The position numbers and the translations under genes are program-made. Below are positions 18,478 to 27,628 of a stretch of DNA of 46,081 bases, one piece after another. The notes under the pieces were generated by a model that was not told where the DNA came from, did not search any database, and saw nothing but the letters and a program-made list of their open reading frames with translations. The stretch's first letter is position 1, and each line of letters starts with the position of its first letter. This stretch comes from Acidimicrobiales bacterium (lineage in GTDB: Bacteria > Actinomycetota > Acidimicrobiia > Acidimicrobiales > GCA-2861595), in assembly GCA_035540975.1 (NCBI GenBank), contig DATLFN010000057.1, positions 1-46,081 on the forward strand. Reading direction: 5' to 3'.

Positions 18478-20004
18478 CTACCCGCCCAGCGAGGCGAAGG
18501 CGGCGGTCACCGTCTGCACCGCCTCGTCGGTCATCCCGAACAGGATGCGGGGGTAGACGCCGAGCGCCACGATCAGCACCAGCAGCGGCGCCCACGCGAT
18601 CCACTCGGGGGCGTGCACGTCGTGGATGTCGGCCTTCTCGAACTCCTCCTTCGGCCGGCCGAAGGCGGTCCGCTGGTACATCCACAGCAGGTAGCCGGCG
18701 GCGAAGACGGTCCCGATGGCGGCGATCACCATGTACACCCGGAACAGCTCCTCGGACAGGCCGGGCGCCGGCTGGTAGGCGGAGAGGATGGCGGGGAACT
18801 CGCCCCAGAACCCGGCCAGGCCGGGCAGGCCGAGCGAGGCCATGGCGCAGAACCCGAGGATCCAGCCCAGCTTGGGCGCCTGGATCAGCAGCCCGCCGAG
18901 GCGGGCCAGCTCCCGGGTGTGGAAGCGCTCCTGGATGGACCCGGCGCAGAAGAAGAGCATGCCGGTGATCAGCCCGTGGGCGACCATCCCGAACACCGCC
19001 GCGTTCACGCCGAAGTCGGTGAGGGTGGCGATGCCGAGCATCACGTAGCCCATGTGGGCCACCGACGAGAAGGCGATGAGGCGCTTCATGTCCCGCTGGG
19101 CGAGGCACCCCAGGGCTCCGTAGATGATGCCGACCACCGCCAGCCCGCCGATCCAGGGCGCCCACGACACGGCCGCCTCGGGGAGGATGGGCAGGGCGAT
19201 GCGGACGAAGCCGTAGGTGCCGAGCTTCAGGAGCACGGCGGCCAGGATGACCGAGCCCACCGTGGGCGCCTCGGTGTGGGCGTCGGGGAGCCAGGTGTGG
19301 AACGGGAACATCGGGACCTTGATGGCGAAGCCCATGAACAGCCCGCCGAAGATCCACAGCTGGGTCTCGTGGTCGATGGCGCTGGCGTTGGCGATCAGCT
19401 CGGGGATGTCGAAGGTGTTGCCGGCCTTGAAGAACAGGGCCAGGAACCCGAGGATCATCAGGGCCGACCCGAAGAGGGTGAACAGGAAGAACTTGATCGA
19501 CGCGTACTGGCGGTTGGGCCCTCCCCACACCCCGATCATGAAGTACATCGGGAGCAGGACCAGCTCGAAGAAGACGAAGAACAAGATGAGGTCCTGGGAG
19601 ACGAAGGTGCCGTTCATGCCCACCTCGAGGACGAGGAGGAGCATCAGGAACGCCTTGGGGTTGTGCGGCTCGGGGAAGTGGTCCCACGAGTAGACGACGC
19701 ACAGGACGCTGATGAGCATCGACAGGGCCAGCAGCGGGAGCGAGATGCCGTCGATGCCCATGTGATAGCGGCTGTTGATGGCGTCGATCCACGGCTTGTC
19801 GACCTCGAACTGGAGGGCGTTGGTCGACCCGTAGTCGAAGTTCGCCAGCAGGGCCACGCCGAACGCCGCCGTGACGAGGGTGGTGGCCAGCGTCACCACC
19901 TTGATGAGCTGCTCGTTGTCCTTCGGGATGAGCCCGACCAGCACCACGCCCACGGCGGGCACGAACACCGCCGCCGAGAGGCCCCACGTGTCCAACCAGT
20001 CCAA
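18478..20004 (-). CDS. nuoM: NADH-quinone oxidoreductase subunit M, 11-subunit operon
   Basis: This 508-residue antiporter-like subunit has the family core segments: YHMGIDGISLPLLALSMLIS, FFVFFELVLLPMYFMIGVWG (conserved Glu), KFFLFTLFGSALMILG, KVPMFPFHTWLPDAHTEAP (Lys helix) and AFSSVAHMGYVMLG. The TTG at 20004 is chosen because TAGGGAGATTCCG places GGAGA about 6 nt before it and the protein then starts MDWLDTWGLSAAVF. The longer open frame upstream overlaps the end of nuoL and encodes Ser/Arg-rich nonsense. It lies 10 nt downstream of nuoL and abuts nuoN. Confidence 0.95.
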   Translation of the reverse strand: MDWLDTWGLSAAVFVPAVGVVLVGLIPKDNEQLIKVVTLATTLVTAAFGVALLANFDYGSTNALQFEVDKPWIDAINSRYHMGIDGISLPLLALSMLISVLCVVYSWDHFPEPHNPKAFLMLLLVLEVGMNGTFVSQDLILFFVFFELVLLPMYFMIGVWGGPNRQYASIKFFLFTLFGSALMILGFLALFFKAGNTFDIPELIANASAIDHETQLWIFGGLFMGFAIKVPMFPFHTWLPDAHTEAPTVGSVILAAVLLKLGTYGFVRIALPILPEAAVSWAPWIGGLAVVGIIYGALGCLAQRDMKRLIAFSSVAHMGYVMLGIATLTDFGVNAAVFGMVAHGLITGMLFFCAGSIQERFHTRELARLGGLLIQAPKLGWILGFCAMASLGLPGLAGFWGEFPAILSAYQPAPGLSEELFRVYMVIAAIGTVFAAGYLLWMYQRTAFGRPKEEFEKADIHDVHAPEWIAWAPLLVLIVALGVYPRILFGMTDEAVQTVTAAFASLGG

Positions 20005-20014
20005 CGGAATCTCC

Positions 20015-22393
20015 CTAGGCGAAGAGGACGAGGGCGCCGCCCAGAAGGACGACGCCGCCGAAGAGGAAGGCGGCGTACTGCTGCACGCGGCCCGTCTGCA
20101 GGACACTCAGGGCGCTTCCGCCCTCCTCGGCACCGACTCCGGTGCCGTTGACCACGCCGTCGACCAGCTTCTGGTCGACGACGTCGTAGGTGAACTGTGC
20201 GACGGCCCGGGAGCCGATGCCGACGGCGTTGACGACGCCGTCGATGATCCGCTGGTTCACCCAGTAGGCGCCGCGCGCCACGGGCCCCTTGATCCCGCCC
20301 ACGACCATGTCGGTGTAGAGGCGGTCGAGCCAGTACTTGTTCTCGAGGATCCGGTAGCCGGAGAGGGCGGCGCCGCTGCGCTCGGTGAGGCGGTGGGGCC
20401 CCAGGTTCCTCCAGTAGTAGGCGTAGCCGGCGCCGATGCCGGCGAGGCCCATGAGCGACCCGAGGAGGGCCACGCCGATGGAGAAGTCATGGTGCTCGAC
20501 GCCGGCGGCGATGGTGGTGGCCCCCTCCGTCCACTCCGAGAACAGCGCGATCCCGGGGGCGTTGAGGAGGCCGGCGCCGACCGAGAAGGCGGCCAGGACG
20601 ACCAGCGGGACGGTGATGGCGGGCGGCGACTCGTGGGGGTGGCCGTGGCCGCGGTACTCGCCGAAGAAGGTGAGGTACACGCACCGGGTCATGTACGCCG
20701 CCGTCATGAAGGCTCCGATCAGCCCGACGACCAGGAACAGCTGGTAACCGTTCGCCGAGGCACCGAGCAGGATCTCGTCCTTCGACCAGAACCCGGCCAG
20801 CGGGAACAGGCCGGCCAGGGCCAGGCTGCCGATGACGAACGTCTTGAACGTGGTCGGCATGTGCTGCTTCAGCCCGCCCATCTCCTTCTTCATGTCGAAG
20901 GAGTGGACGGCGTGGCTCACCGAGCCCGCCCCGAGGAACAGCAGCCCCTTGAACATGGCGTGGGTGAAGAGGTGGAACAGGCCGGCGGTCCAGGCGCCCA
21001 CGCCGAGGGCCATGACCATGTAACCCAGCTGGCTCACGGTGGAGTACGCCAGCACCTTCTTGATGTCGCTCTGGACGAACGCCAGGGCGGCGGCGATCAG
21101 GACGGTGACGCCGCCGGCGAGGGCCACGGGGTTGATGCCGCCGGCGCCGATGTCGAACCCCTCCCAGAACACGCCGTAGAGGCGGGCGACCAGGTAGACG
21201 CCGGCCACGACCATGGTGGCGGCGTGGATGAGGGCGGACACGGGTGTGGGGCCGGCCATGGCGTCGGGGAGCCACGTGTGGAGCGGGAACTGGGCGCTCT
21301 TGCCGATGACGGCGCACAGGAGGGCGGCGGCCGCCGCCACCAGGGCGGTCCGCCCGATGGCGCCCGACAGGGCGGCGTCGTTGATGGCGGCGATGTCGAA
21401 GGTGTTGCCGGCGGCGACGAACAGGATGGCGATGCCGACGAGGAGGCCGATGTCGCCGGTGCGGGTGGTGAGGAACGCCTTGAGGGCGGCGTCGGAGTTG
21501 TTCTTCTCCTCCCACCAGTGCCCGATCAGCATGAACGAGCACAGGCCCATCATCTCCCAGCCGAACAGGAGCTGGAGGGTGTTGCTGGCCGTGACCATGA
21601 TGAGCATGCCGGCCGTGAACAGGCTCAGCGCCGCGAAGTAGTGGGTGTAGCGGCGGTCGTCGTGCATGTAGTTCGTGGAGAACACGTGCACCAGGAACGA
21701 GATCAGGCAGACGGTGAACACCAGGATCACGGCCATGCCGTCCATCCGGGTCCCCGCCTTGATCTCGACGTCGCCGCTGGAGAACCACACCACCTCGCGC
21801 TCCACGGGCCGGCGGATGGGCTCGGCGTGGTGCTCCTCCTCGCCCGCCGCCGCCTCGGCGCCGTGGCCGCCCTCCTCGTCCTCGGCCGATGCGGCCACCC
21901 CCGCCTCGTCGGCGTGCTCGTCCTCGGCGGCGACCGCCTCCTCACCGGCGGCGGCCTCCTCGGCGGCGACCTCGGCGTCGGCCCGCTCGTCCTCGCTCAG
22001 GCTCTCGTCGCCGGCGGCGGCCACCGTGGTGGCGGGCTCGTCGCCGGCGTGCTCCTCCTCGGTCGCGGCGGTGGTGGTGCTCGCCTCGTCGTCGGCGTGG
22101 TCGTCGGTGGCGGCGCCCTCCTCGGCGTGCTCTTCCCCGGCGTGCTCGCCCTCCTCCGCAGCGTGCTCGCCCTCGCCCGCGGTGGCGGCGGCGTGCTCGC
22201 CCGCGGGCGGCACCTCGAAGTCGGCCGGTCGGTCGACCCACTGGACCAGCGCGACGACGGAGAGCACGAGGGCGCCACCCACGGCGGCCAGGCCGAGCTC
22301 GTGGCCCTTGCCCGGCAGCCGCTTGCCGAAGAACAGGATCAGGACGAACGAGAGGACGGGCAGGGCGGGGATGACCCAGGCGTTGCGCAGCAA
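20015..22393 (-). CDS. nuoL: NADH-quinone oxidoreductase subunit L with acidic His-rich insertion
   Basis: The distal proton-pumping subunit, at 792 residues, is well over the usual 610-670. After the first two helices an extra segment of about 130 residues (60-192) is made almost wholly of Ala, Glu, Asp, Gly, Thr and His. It has repeated GEHA/EEHA-like motifs and about ten histidines. After that the normal fold resumes with VKAG/MDGMAVILVFTVCLISFLVHVFSTNYM, WEMMGLCSFMLIGHWWE, KSAQFPLHTWLPDAMAGPTP and the C-terminal long-helix region. The insertion is predicted on the outer face between helices 2 and 3. The start is a TTG at 22393, 10 nt after nuoK, with a weak ribosome-binding site. The second NuoL in the window (31087-33093) lacks this insertion. 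Confidence 0.94.
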   Translation of the reverse strand: MLRNAWVIPALPVLSFVLILFFGKRLPGKGHELGLAAVGGALVLSVVALVQWVDRPADFEVPPAGEHAAATAGEGEHAAEEGEHAGEEHAEEGAATDDHADDEASTTTAATEEEHAGDEPATTVAAAGDESLSEDERADAEVAAEEAAAGEEAVAAEDEHADEAGVAASAEDEEGGHGAEAAAGEEEHHAEPIRRPVEREVVWFSSGDVEIKAGTRMDGMAVILVFTVCLISFLVHVFSTNYMHDDRRYTHYFAALSLFTAGMLIMVTASNTLQLLFGWEMMGLCSFMLIGHWWEEKNNSDAALKAFLTTRTGDIGLLVGIAILFVAAGNTFDIAAINDAALSGAIGRTALVAAAAALLCAVIGKSAQFPLHTWLPDAMAGPTPVSALIHAATMVVAGVYLVARLYGVFWEGFDIGAGGINPVALAGGVTVLIAAALAFVQSDIKKVLAYSTVSQLGYMVMALGVGAWTAGLFHLFTHAMFKGLLFLGAGSVSHAVHSFDMKKEMGGLKQHMPTTFKTFVIGSLALAGLFPLAGFWSKDEILLGASANGYQLFLVVGLIGAFMTAAYMTRCVYLTFFGEYRGHGHPHESPPAITVPLVVLAAFSVGAGLLNAPGIALFSEWTEGATTIAAGVEHHDFSIGVALLGSLMGLAGIGAGYAYYWRNLGPHRLTERSGAALSGYRILENKYWLDRLYTDMVVGGIKGPVARGAYWVNQRIIDGVVNAVGIGSRAVAQFTYDVVDQKLVDGVVNGTGVGAEEGGSALSVLQTGRVQQYAAFLFGGVVLLGGALVLFA

Positions 22394-22403
22394 GGGAGTC
22401 CGC

Positions 22404-22703
22404 TCAGCCCTTCATGAGGTCGACCTCGGTGAGGTCGATCGAGTGCTTGTTCCGGTAGATGAGCAGCACGATGGCGAGGCCGACGCCGACCTCGGCGGCG
22501 GCGATGGCGATCACGAAGAGGGCGAACACCTGGCCGACGACGGTCTCGTGGAACGCGCCGAAGGCGATGAGGTTGACGTTGACGGCGTTGAGGATGAGCT
22601 CGACCGACATGAGGACGAGCACACCGTTCCTGCGGGCCAGGACGCCGTATACGCCGACGCAGAACAAGAAGGCGGCGAGGAACAGGAACTGGTTGAGGTA
22701 CAC
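22404..22703 (-). CDS. nuoK: NADH-quinone oxidoreductase subunit K, 11-subunit operon
   Basis: This 99-residue, three-helix membrane subunit is standard NuoK length. The family helix [21 protein letters not shown] contains the conserved membrane glutamate, and [19 protein letters not shown] contains the second one. Both line the proton path between NuoJ and NuoN. GTG start at 22703, one nucleotide after the nuoJ stop. Confidence 0.96.
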   Translation of the reverse strand: MYLNQFLFLAAFLFCVGVYGVLARRNGVLVLMSVELILNAVNVNLIAFGAFHETVVGQVFALFVIAIAAAEVGVGLAIVLLIYRNKHSIDLTEVDLMKG

Positions 22704-22704
22704 G

Positions 22705-23199
22705 TCAGTCCCTCCGTGCGATGACGACGGCGCCGATGAGGGCGGCCAGCAGCAGGATGGAGACGACCTCGAAGGGGATCAGGTAGTCCTGGAAGATCGA
22801 CGTGCCCACGTCGGCCGACGTGGCGACCGGGCTGTCGGAGGGCAGCTTGGTGGAGCCGTAGGCGTCGTCGAGGACGGCGCCCAGCACCCCGAGCAGGAAC
22901 AGGGCGACCACGAGGGAGATGCCCCGCTGGTCGTTGTCGAGGTCGGGGGTCACCCCGAGCGGGGCGCGCGTGAGCATGATCCCGAACAGGAACAGCACGA
23001 CGATGGCGCCGATGTAGACGAGGACCTGGACGACGGCGGTGAACTCGGCCGCCAGCAGGATGTACAGGGCGGCGACGCCGGCCAGCACGACGACCAGGTA
23101 GAGGGCGGCGTGGACGATGTTCTTGGCGGTCACCACCCGGATGGCGGCGATGCCCATGGCCACGGCGATGACCCCGAAGATGACGTTCTGGGCGACCAT
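22705..23199 (-). CDS. nuoJ: NADH-quinone oxidoreductase subunit J, 11-subunit operon
   Basis: This 164-residue membrane subunit has five hydrophobic helices. The segment [24 protein letters not shown] is the signature third helix, with the conserved Tyr that undergoes the pi-bulge change in complex I. Acidic and polar residues after helix 4 ([13 protein letters not shown]) form the outer loop before the last helix [22 protein letters not shown] start at 23199, 3 nt after the nuoI stop. Confidence 0.95.
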   Translation of the reverse strand: MVAQNVIFGVIAVAMGIAAIRVVTAKNIVHAALYLVVVLAGVAALYILLAAEFTAVVQVLVYIGAIVVLFLFGIMLTRAPLGVTPDLDNDQRGISLVVALFLLGVLGAVLDDAYGSTKLPSDSPVATSADVGTSIFQDYLIPFEVVSILLLAALIGAVVIARRD

Positions 23200-23202
23200 C
23201 GG

Positions 23203-23688
23203 CTACTTCTTGCCGCCCTTCTTCGCCTCGGCGCCCGCCTCGAGGGGTGGCGGCTCGGGCACCGTCTCCATCCACTCGCCGAGGCGGGTCTTGTCGTGCA
23301 GGAGGTCGGCGATCTTCACCTCCGAGTACTCGTACTCGGGGCTCCAGAAGAGGGCGTCGAACGGGCACACCTCGACGCAGATCCCGCAGTACATGCAAAG
23401 GCCGTAGTCGATGTCGAAGCGGTCGAGCTTCTGCACGGTCCGCGGCTTGCCGCCCTCACGCCGCGGCGGCGCCTTGTCCTTGTGGCCCTCGATGTAGATG
23501 CACCAGTCGGGGCACTGGCGGGCGCACAGCATGCAGACCGTGCAGTTCTCCTCCTTGAGGGCGATGACGCCCCGGGCGCGGGTGGGCGGCGCCTCCTTGA
23601 CGTGCGGGTACTGCACGGTGACGGCCGGCTTCAGCATCGTCTTGAAGGTGACGCCGAGACCTTTGAGGAGGCCGGGCAGCTCGGGCAT
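23203..23688 (-). CDS. nuoI: NADH-quinone oxidoreductase subunit I, 11-subunit operon
   Basis: This 161-residue peripheral-arm subunit carries two [4Fe-4S] clusters of the ferredoxin type (N6a and N6b). The cysteines are C49, C52, C55, C59 and C98, C101, C104, C108 ([12 protein letters not shown] and [12 protein letters not shown]). A short amphipathic N-terminal helix [16 protein letters not shown] anchors it to the membrane arm. The C-terminal tail is Lys/Gly-rich. With nuoE, nuoF and nuoG absent from this operon, NuoI is the outermost cluster carrier and may accept electrons directly from a ferredoxin or other donor, as proposed for other 11-subunit complexes. Confidence 0.96.
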   Translation of the reverse strand: MPELPGLLKGLGVTFKTMLKPAVTVQYPHVKEAPPTRARGVIALKEENCTVCMLCARQCPDWCIYIEGHKDKAPPRREGGKPRTVQKLDRFDIDYGLCMYCGICVEVCPFDALFWSPEYEYSEVKIADLLHDKTRLGEWMETVPEPPPLEAGAEAKKGGKK

Positions 23689-23691
23689 GGC

Positions 23692-24717
23692 TCAGAACAC
23701 CACCTTGAGGACGCCGGTGGCGAGGATGTTCACCAGCGAGACGGGGATCAGGAACTTCCACGCGAACGCCTGGAGCTGGTCCTCGCGCAGGCGGGGGTAG
23801 CTGAACCGGATCCAGAAGATGAAGAAGGCGACCACCATGATCTTGGCCCCGAGGACCAGCGGCCCGAGGATGTCGGCCAACGTCCCCTCCACGCCGGGGA
23901 CGTGCCACCCGCCGAGGAAGAGGGTGGCGCCGATGGCCGAGAAGGCGAAGGCGGTGCCGAACTCGCCCATGAAGAAGAAGAGGAACCGGAAGCCGGTGTA
24001 CTCGGTCATGTAGCCGGCCACCAGCTCCGACTCGGCGACCGGCATGTCGAACGGCGTCTGGGTCAGCTCGGCCTGGGCGGCGGCCAGGAAGATGAGGAAG
24101 CCGACGGCCTGGGTGAGGATGAACGGGTTGCCGATGATGCCGACGCCGAAGATCTCCCCCTCGGCCTGGGCCATCACGATGCCCTGGAGGCTCATCGTGC
24201 CCGCCTGGATCACCACGCCGACCACGGCCAGGACGAGCGGCAGCTCGTAGGCGATGAGCTGGCCGGCGGCCCGGAGCGCGCCGATCAGCGAGTACTTGTT
24301 GGCCGACGCCCACCCGGCCATGAGGATGCCGAGGACCGACAGCGACGACACGGCGAGGGCGAAGAAGATGCCGGTGTCGAGGTCCTCGACGATCAGCCGC
24401 GGCCCGGCGGGGATCACGATGTAGAGGAGGAACGTGGACATCAGCACAACGATCGGCGCGGCGGCGAAGACGAACCGGTCCGCCCGGGCCGGGAAGATGT
24501 CCTCCTTCTGCATGAACTTCACGCCGTCGGCGACCAGCTGGAGGGTGCCGTGCGGTCCCGCCTCCATGGGGCCGAGCCGGCTCTGCATGTGGCTCATCAT
24601 CTTCAGCAGGAAGACGTAGCCCAGGATGATCGCCCCGGCCGGGATCAGCCCGAGCACCACGGCCACCTTGATGGCCGTCGTCTGCCAGTAGGCGAGCTCG
24701 ATCGCCTGGATCACCAC
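23692..24717 (-). CDS. nuoH: NADH-quinone oxidoreductase subunit H, 11-subunit operon
   Basis: This 341-residue membrane subunit holds the quinone-binding cavity with NuoD and NuoB. Visible family segments: SRLGPMEAGPHGTLQLVADGVKF on the cytosolic side (GPMEAGPHG versus GPNRAGKWG in the second copy), then SSLSVLGILMAGWASANKYSLIGALRAAGQ and QTPFDMPVAESELVAGYMTEYTG with the acidic residues of the quinone channel. Start GTG at 24717 (or the next codon, also GTG), directly downstream of an in-frame stop. A 118-nt gap separates it from nuoD, exactly where nuoEFG sit in 14-subunit operons. Confidence 0.95.
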   Translation of the reverse strand: MVIQAIELAYWQTTAIKVAVVLGLIPAGAIILGYVFLLKMMSHMQSRLGPMEAGPHGTLQLVADGVKFMQKEDIFPARADRFVFAAAPIVVLMSTFLLYIVIPAGPRLIVEDLDTGIFFALAVSSLSVLGILMAGWASANKYSLIGALRAAGQLIAYELPLVLAVVGVVIQAGTMSLQGIVMAQAEGEIFGVGIIGNPFILTQAVGFLIFLAAAQAELTQTPFDMPVAESELVAGYMTEYTGFRFLFFFMGEFGTAFAFSAIGATLFLGGWHVPGVEGTLADILGPLVLGAKIMVVAFFIFWIRFSYPRLREDQLQAFAWKFLIPVSLVNILATGVLKVVF

Positions 24718-24835
24718 AGACCGCCGTGGTGGTCATCCGTTCGTGCGGCGGCGACGGGCGAATAGCGCCCCTTCCTGCCGCCGGAGCCGACGCCGTGGGC
24801 GCACCGAGCCGTTCGGGATGACGAAGCCGTCTGCG

Positions 24836-26008
24836 TCATCGGTCGATGTCGCCCAGGATGAAGTAGAGGCTGGCCAGGATGGTGATGACGTCGGGGACGT
24901 AGACGCCGCGCAGGAGCCACGGCGTGATCGAGATGTTGTTGAACGAGGGGGTGCGGATCTTGACCCGGAACGGGCCCAACCCGCCCTTGGAGACGACGTA
25001 GTAGCCCATCTCGCCGAGCGGGTTCTCGGTGTGGACCCATGCCTCGCCGGCCGCGACCTTGATGATGCGGGGGACCTTGGCCTGGATGGAGCCCGCCGGC
25101 AGCGAGTCCAGCAGCTGGTCGACGATCTTGGTGGCCTCGCGGGTCTCCTGGAGACGGACCCAGTAGCGGGCGTAGGAGTCGCCGTCCGGGTGGGTCCAGA
25201 CCTTCCAGTCGCAGTGCCGGTAGGCGAGGGGCGAGGGCTCGTCGCGGCGGATGTCCCAGTCGACCCCGCTGGCCCGGATGTTGGCGCCCGACAGGCCGTA
25301 CTCCACGCCGACCGCCGCCGGGATGACGCCGATGCCGCGCGTGCGGGCCTGGAAGATCTCGTTCCCCATGAGGAGGTCCTCGATCTCGTCGCAGAACCGC
25401 CGCATCTTCTTCATGGCGCCCCGGCACTCCTCCACCCACCCCTTCGGCAGGTCCTCCTTGAGGCCGCCGATGCGGTCGTAGTTGGGGTGGAAGCGGCCGC
25501 CGGTGGCCGCCTCCATCAGGTTGAGGACGTACTCGCGGTCGCGGAAGGCGAAGAAGATCGGGGTGATGGCCCCCAGTTGCACGCCCATGTCGCCGAGGAA
25601 CAGCGTGATGTTGGCGATGCGGGCCATCTCGAAGAAGATGGTGCGGATCCACTGGGCCCGGGGCGGCGCCTCGATGCCCATGAGCTGCTCGGCCGCCAGG
25701 ATGAACGGCACCTCGTTGGCGAAGTGGCCCAGCCAGTCGATGCGGTTGATGAGGGTGGTGACCTGGGGGTAGGTCCGGACCTCGCACAGCTTCTCGTATC
25801 CCCGGTGCATGTAACCGGGGACGGGCTCCGCCCACACCACCTGCTCGCCGTCCAGGCGGACGACGATGCGCAGGGTGCCGTGGGTGGCGGGGTGCTGGGG
25901 GCCGAGGTTGAGGGTCATGCCCTCCGTCTCGAGCTCCACGTTCACGCGGGCGTCGGCGGCCTGCCCGGCGACGTACGCCGCCTTCTGCCAGTCGGTCGTG
26001 ACGGCCAT
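24836..26008 (-). CDS. nuoD: NADH-quinone oxidoreductase subunit D, 11-subunit operon
   Basis: This 390-residue peripheral subunit forms the quinone head-group site. LNLGPQHPATHGTLR (34-48) carries the conserved His loop. GYMHRGYEKL (65-74) contains R69, which by alignment with mitochondrial NDUFS2 is the arginine (Arg85) methylated by NDUFAF7. RAQWIRTIFFEMARI and the C-terminal GDIDR end are typical. The ATG at 26008 overlaps the nuoC stop by one base (TGATG). The neighbouring midA in the same operon suggests this arginine is methylated; the other NuoD in the window has Thr there. Confidence 0.97.
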   Translation of the reverse strand: MAVTTDWQKAAYVAGQAADARVNVELETEGMTLNLGPQHPATHGTLRIVVRLDGEQVVWAEPVPGYMHRGYEKLCEVRTYPQVTTLINRIDWLGHFANEVPFILAAEQLMGIEAPPRAQWIRTIFFEMARIANITLFLGDMGVQLGAITPIFFAFRDREYVLNLMEAATGGRFHPNYDRIGGLKEDLPKGWVEECRGAMKKMRRFCDEIEDLLMGNEIFQARTRGIGVIPAAVGVEYGLSGANIRASGVDWDIRRDEPSPLAYRHCDWKVWTHPDGDSYARYWVRLQETREATKIVDQLLDSLPAGSIQAKVPRIIKVAAGEAWVHTENPLGEMGYYVVSKGGLGPFRVKIRTPSFNNISITPWLLRGVYVPDVITILASLYFILGDIDR

Positions 26009-26748
26009 CAGTCGCCTCCCTCCCCCTCGGCCGAGGCCTCCTCGCCGGGCATGGCCTCGACGTCCACCAGCCCGGGCCACGGCTTGATCTCGCGTGCCAG
26101 GAGCGGGAAGTCCTTGCGGAGGGGGTGCCCCTCGAACTCGCCCGGCAGGTACAGGTGGCGCAGCCCGGGATGCCCGTCGAAGGTGAACCCGTACATCTCC
26201 CAGGCCTCGCGCTCGTGCCAGTCGGCGCCCCGGTAGACCGGGACCCACGACGCCACCCGGGGGTCGTGCTCGTCGAGGTCGGCCTTGAGGGTGATGCCGA
26301 CCTTGGCGGTGGTGGAGAAGACCCGGGCGAACACCTGGAAGCGGGTGTCGCCGCCGGCCACGCCCGTGACCAGGCCGTCCCCGGCGGCGACCTCGTCGGC
26401 CCCGGCGCCGTCCTCGTCCTCCTCCTCCAGGGCCGCGCCGCCCTCGGGGTCCCACACCTTCTCGCCCGACAGGTCGGGGTTCACCATCCAGTCCAGACCG
26501 GACAGGAAGCAGAAGTAGTCCATCCCCATGGTGTTGCGGAGCACCTCGGCGGCCCGGCCCCAGGCGCCGCGGTCGAGGCGGACCCAGGCGTCGCCGCCGG
26601 CGACCTCCGAGTCCACGACGGCGCCGTCGCCCAGCTCCCGGGCCAGCGTCGCCACCAGCTCCGTCCGCACCTCGTCGACATCACCCGTGCCGGTCTCACC
26701 GGCCGCCGGGAGGGCGCCCTCGTCAGCGGCCGACGACAATCGGCTCAC
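26008..26748 (-). CDS. nuoC: NADH-quinone oxidoreductase subunit C, 11-subunit operon
   Basis: The 246-residue peripheral subunit ends with the family signature [16 protein letters not shown], then [27 protein letters not shown]. It is longer than usual because of an acidic stretch (about residues 95-130, including [20 protein letters not shown]) inserted between two beta strands of the core, and an acidic C-terminal tail. The GTG at 26748 overlaps the nuoB end by 26 nt; a later start is possible but would remove only a low-complexity leader. Confidence 0.93.
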   Translation of the reverse strand: MSRLSSAADEGALPAAGETGTGDVDEVRTELVATLARELGDGAVVDSEVAGGDAWVRLDRGAWGRAAEVLRNTMGMDYFCFLSGLDWMVNPDLSGEKVWDPEGGAALEEEDEDGAGADEVAAGDGLVTGVAGGDTRFQVFARVFSTTAKVGITLKADLDEHDPRVASWVPVYRGADWHEREAWEMYGFTFDGHPGLRHLYLPGEFEGHPLRKDFPLLAREIKPWPGLVDVEAMPGEEASAEGEGGD

Positions 26749-27226
26749 CCCTCCAGCGCTCGGCCATGTCCTCGTTGTGGATGCGCTGTTGGAGCAGGAC
26801 GATGCCCTCGAGCAGCGCCTCCGGCCGGGGCGGGCAGCCGGGAACGTACACGTCCACCGGGATGATCTGGTCGATGCCCTTGGTGACGGAGTAGCTGTCC
26901 CAGTACGGGCCGCCGCAGTTGGCGCACGACCCCATCGAGATCACGTACTTCGGGTCCGGCATCTGCTCGTAGAGCCGGCGGATGGGCGGCGCCATCTTGT
27001 CGGTGACGGTCCCGGAGATGACGACCAGGTCGGCCTGGCGGGGGCCGGCCGGGAACGGGATGACGCCGAGGCGCATCACGTCGTACCGGGGCGAGCCGAA
27101 GGCGGCGCCCATCTCGATGGCGCAGCACGCCAGCCCCCACTGGTACACCCACAGCGAGTACTTGCGGCTGATGTTGAGGAGCGTGCTGAGCGGCTTGGGG
27201 ATCCAGCCCTTCTCGACTAGGCCCAC
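26723..27226 (-). CDS. nuoB: NADH-quinone oxidoreductase subunit B, 11-subunit operon
   Basis: This 167-residue subunit binds the terminal [4Fe-4S] cluster N2 that reduces quinone. Ligands are the tandem C34-C35 (GLACCAIE), C101 (GSCANCGG) and C131 (VPGCPPRPE). Start GTG at 27226 overlaps the last codons of nuoA by 10 nt, and the protein begins [18 protein letters not shown], typical of actinobacterial NuoB. It overlaps nuoC at its 3' end by 26 nt. Confidence 0.96.
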   Translation of the reverse strand: MGLVEKGWIPKPLSTLLNISRKYSLWVYQWGLACCAIEMGAAFGSPRYDVMRLGVIPFPAGPRQADLVVISGTVTDKMAPPIRRLYEQMPDPKYVISMGSCANCGGPYWDSYSVTKGIDQIIPVDVYVPGCPPRPEALLEGIVLLQQRIHNEDMAERWRGEPIVVGR

Positions 27227-27585
27227 TTCAGCACCCCCTTCCGCCAGGCGTAAACGAGGCCGAGGGCGAGGATGACGATGAAGATCGCCATCTCCACCAG
27301 CCCGAAGATCCCGAACGACTCCAGGCCGACGGCCCACGGGAAGATGAAGACGGCCTCCACGTCGAACATGACGAAGAGCAGGGCGAAGATGTAGTAGCGG
27401 ATCTGGCTCTGCGACCAGCCGGTGCCCACGGGGTCCACGCCCGACTCGTAGGCGATGTACTTCTGGCCCTGCGGCCGGGTCGGGCGCAGCAGGCGGCCGA
27501 CCCCGAGCATGGCCCCCACCATCGCCACCGCGGCGACGCCGAAGATCAGAACGCTGAGGTAGCTCCTCAGGAAATCCGACATCAC
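27217..27585 (-). CDS. nuoA: NADH-quinone oxidoreductase subunit A, first gene of 11-subunit operon
   Basis: This 122-residue, three-helix membrane subunit has the loop [29 protein letters not shown], the conserved NuoA loop that gates the quinone cavity and usually carries a Cys or Ser after [16 protein letters not shown] follows. The start is GTG at 27585 or ATG at 27582; no strong ribosome-binding site distinguishes them. It is the first gene of its operon, behind a 430-bp spacer with long inverted repeats. Confidence 0.95.
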   Translation of the reverse strand: MMSDFLRSYLSVLIFGVAAVAMVGAMLGVGRLLRPTRPQGQKYIAYESGVDPVGTGWSQSQIRYYIFALLFVMFDVEAVFIFPWAVGLESFGIFGLVEMAIFIVILALGLVYAWRKGVLKWA

Positions 27586-27628
27586 GCGGAGCCTACGTGA
27601 GCAACTTCACGAACCGCCAAAGCGCCCG

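Noticed and set aside
15619-20151. Very long plus-strand open frame (1510 codons) opposite nuoL, nuoM, nuoN and midA
   Set aside because: Its His/Glu/Gly/Asp-rich translation is typical of the antisense strand of high-GC membrane protein genes, and the minus strand has unambiguous family members.
24718-24835. Remnants of nuoE, nuoF or nuoG between nuoD and nuoH of the first operon
   Set aside because: Only 118 nt are present and no NuoE, NuoF or NuoG motif can be read in any frame.
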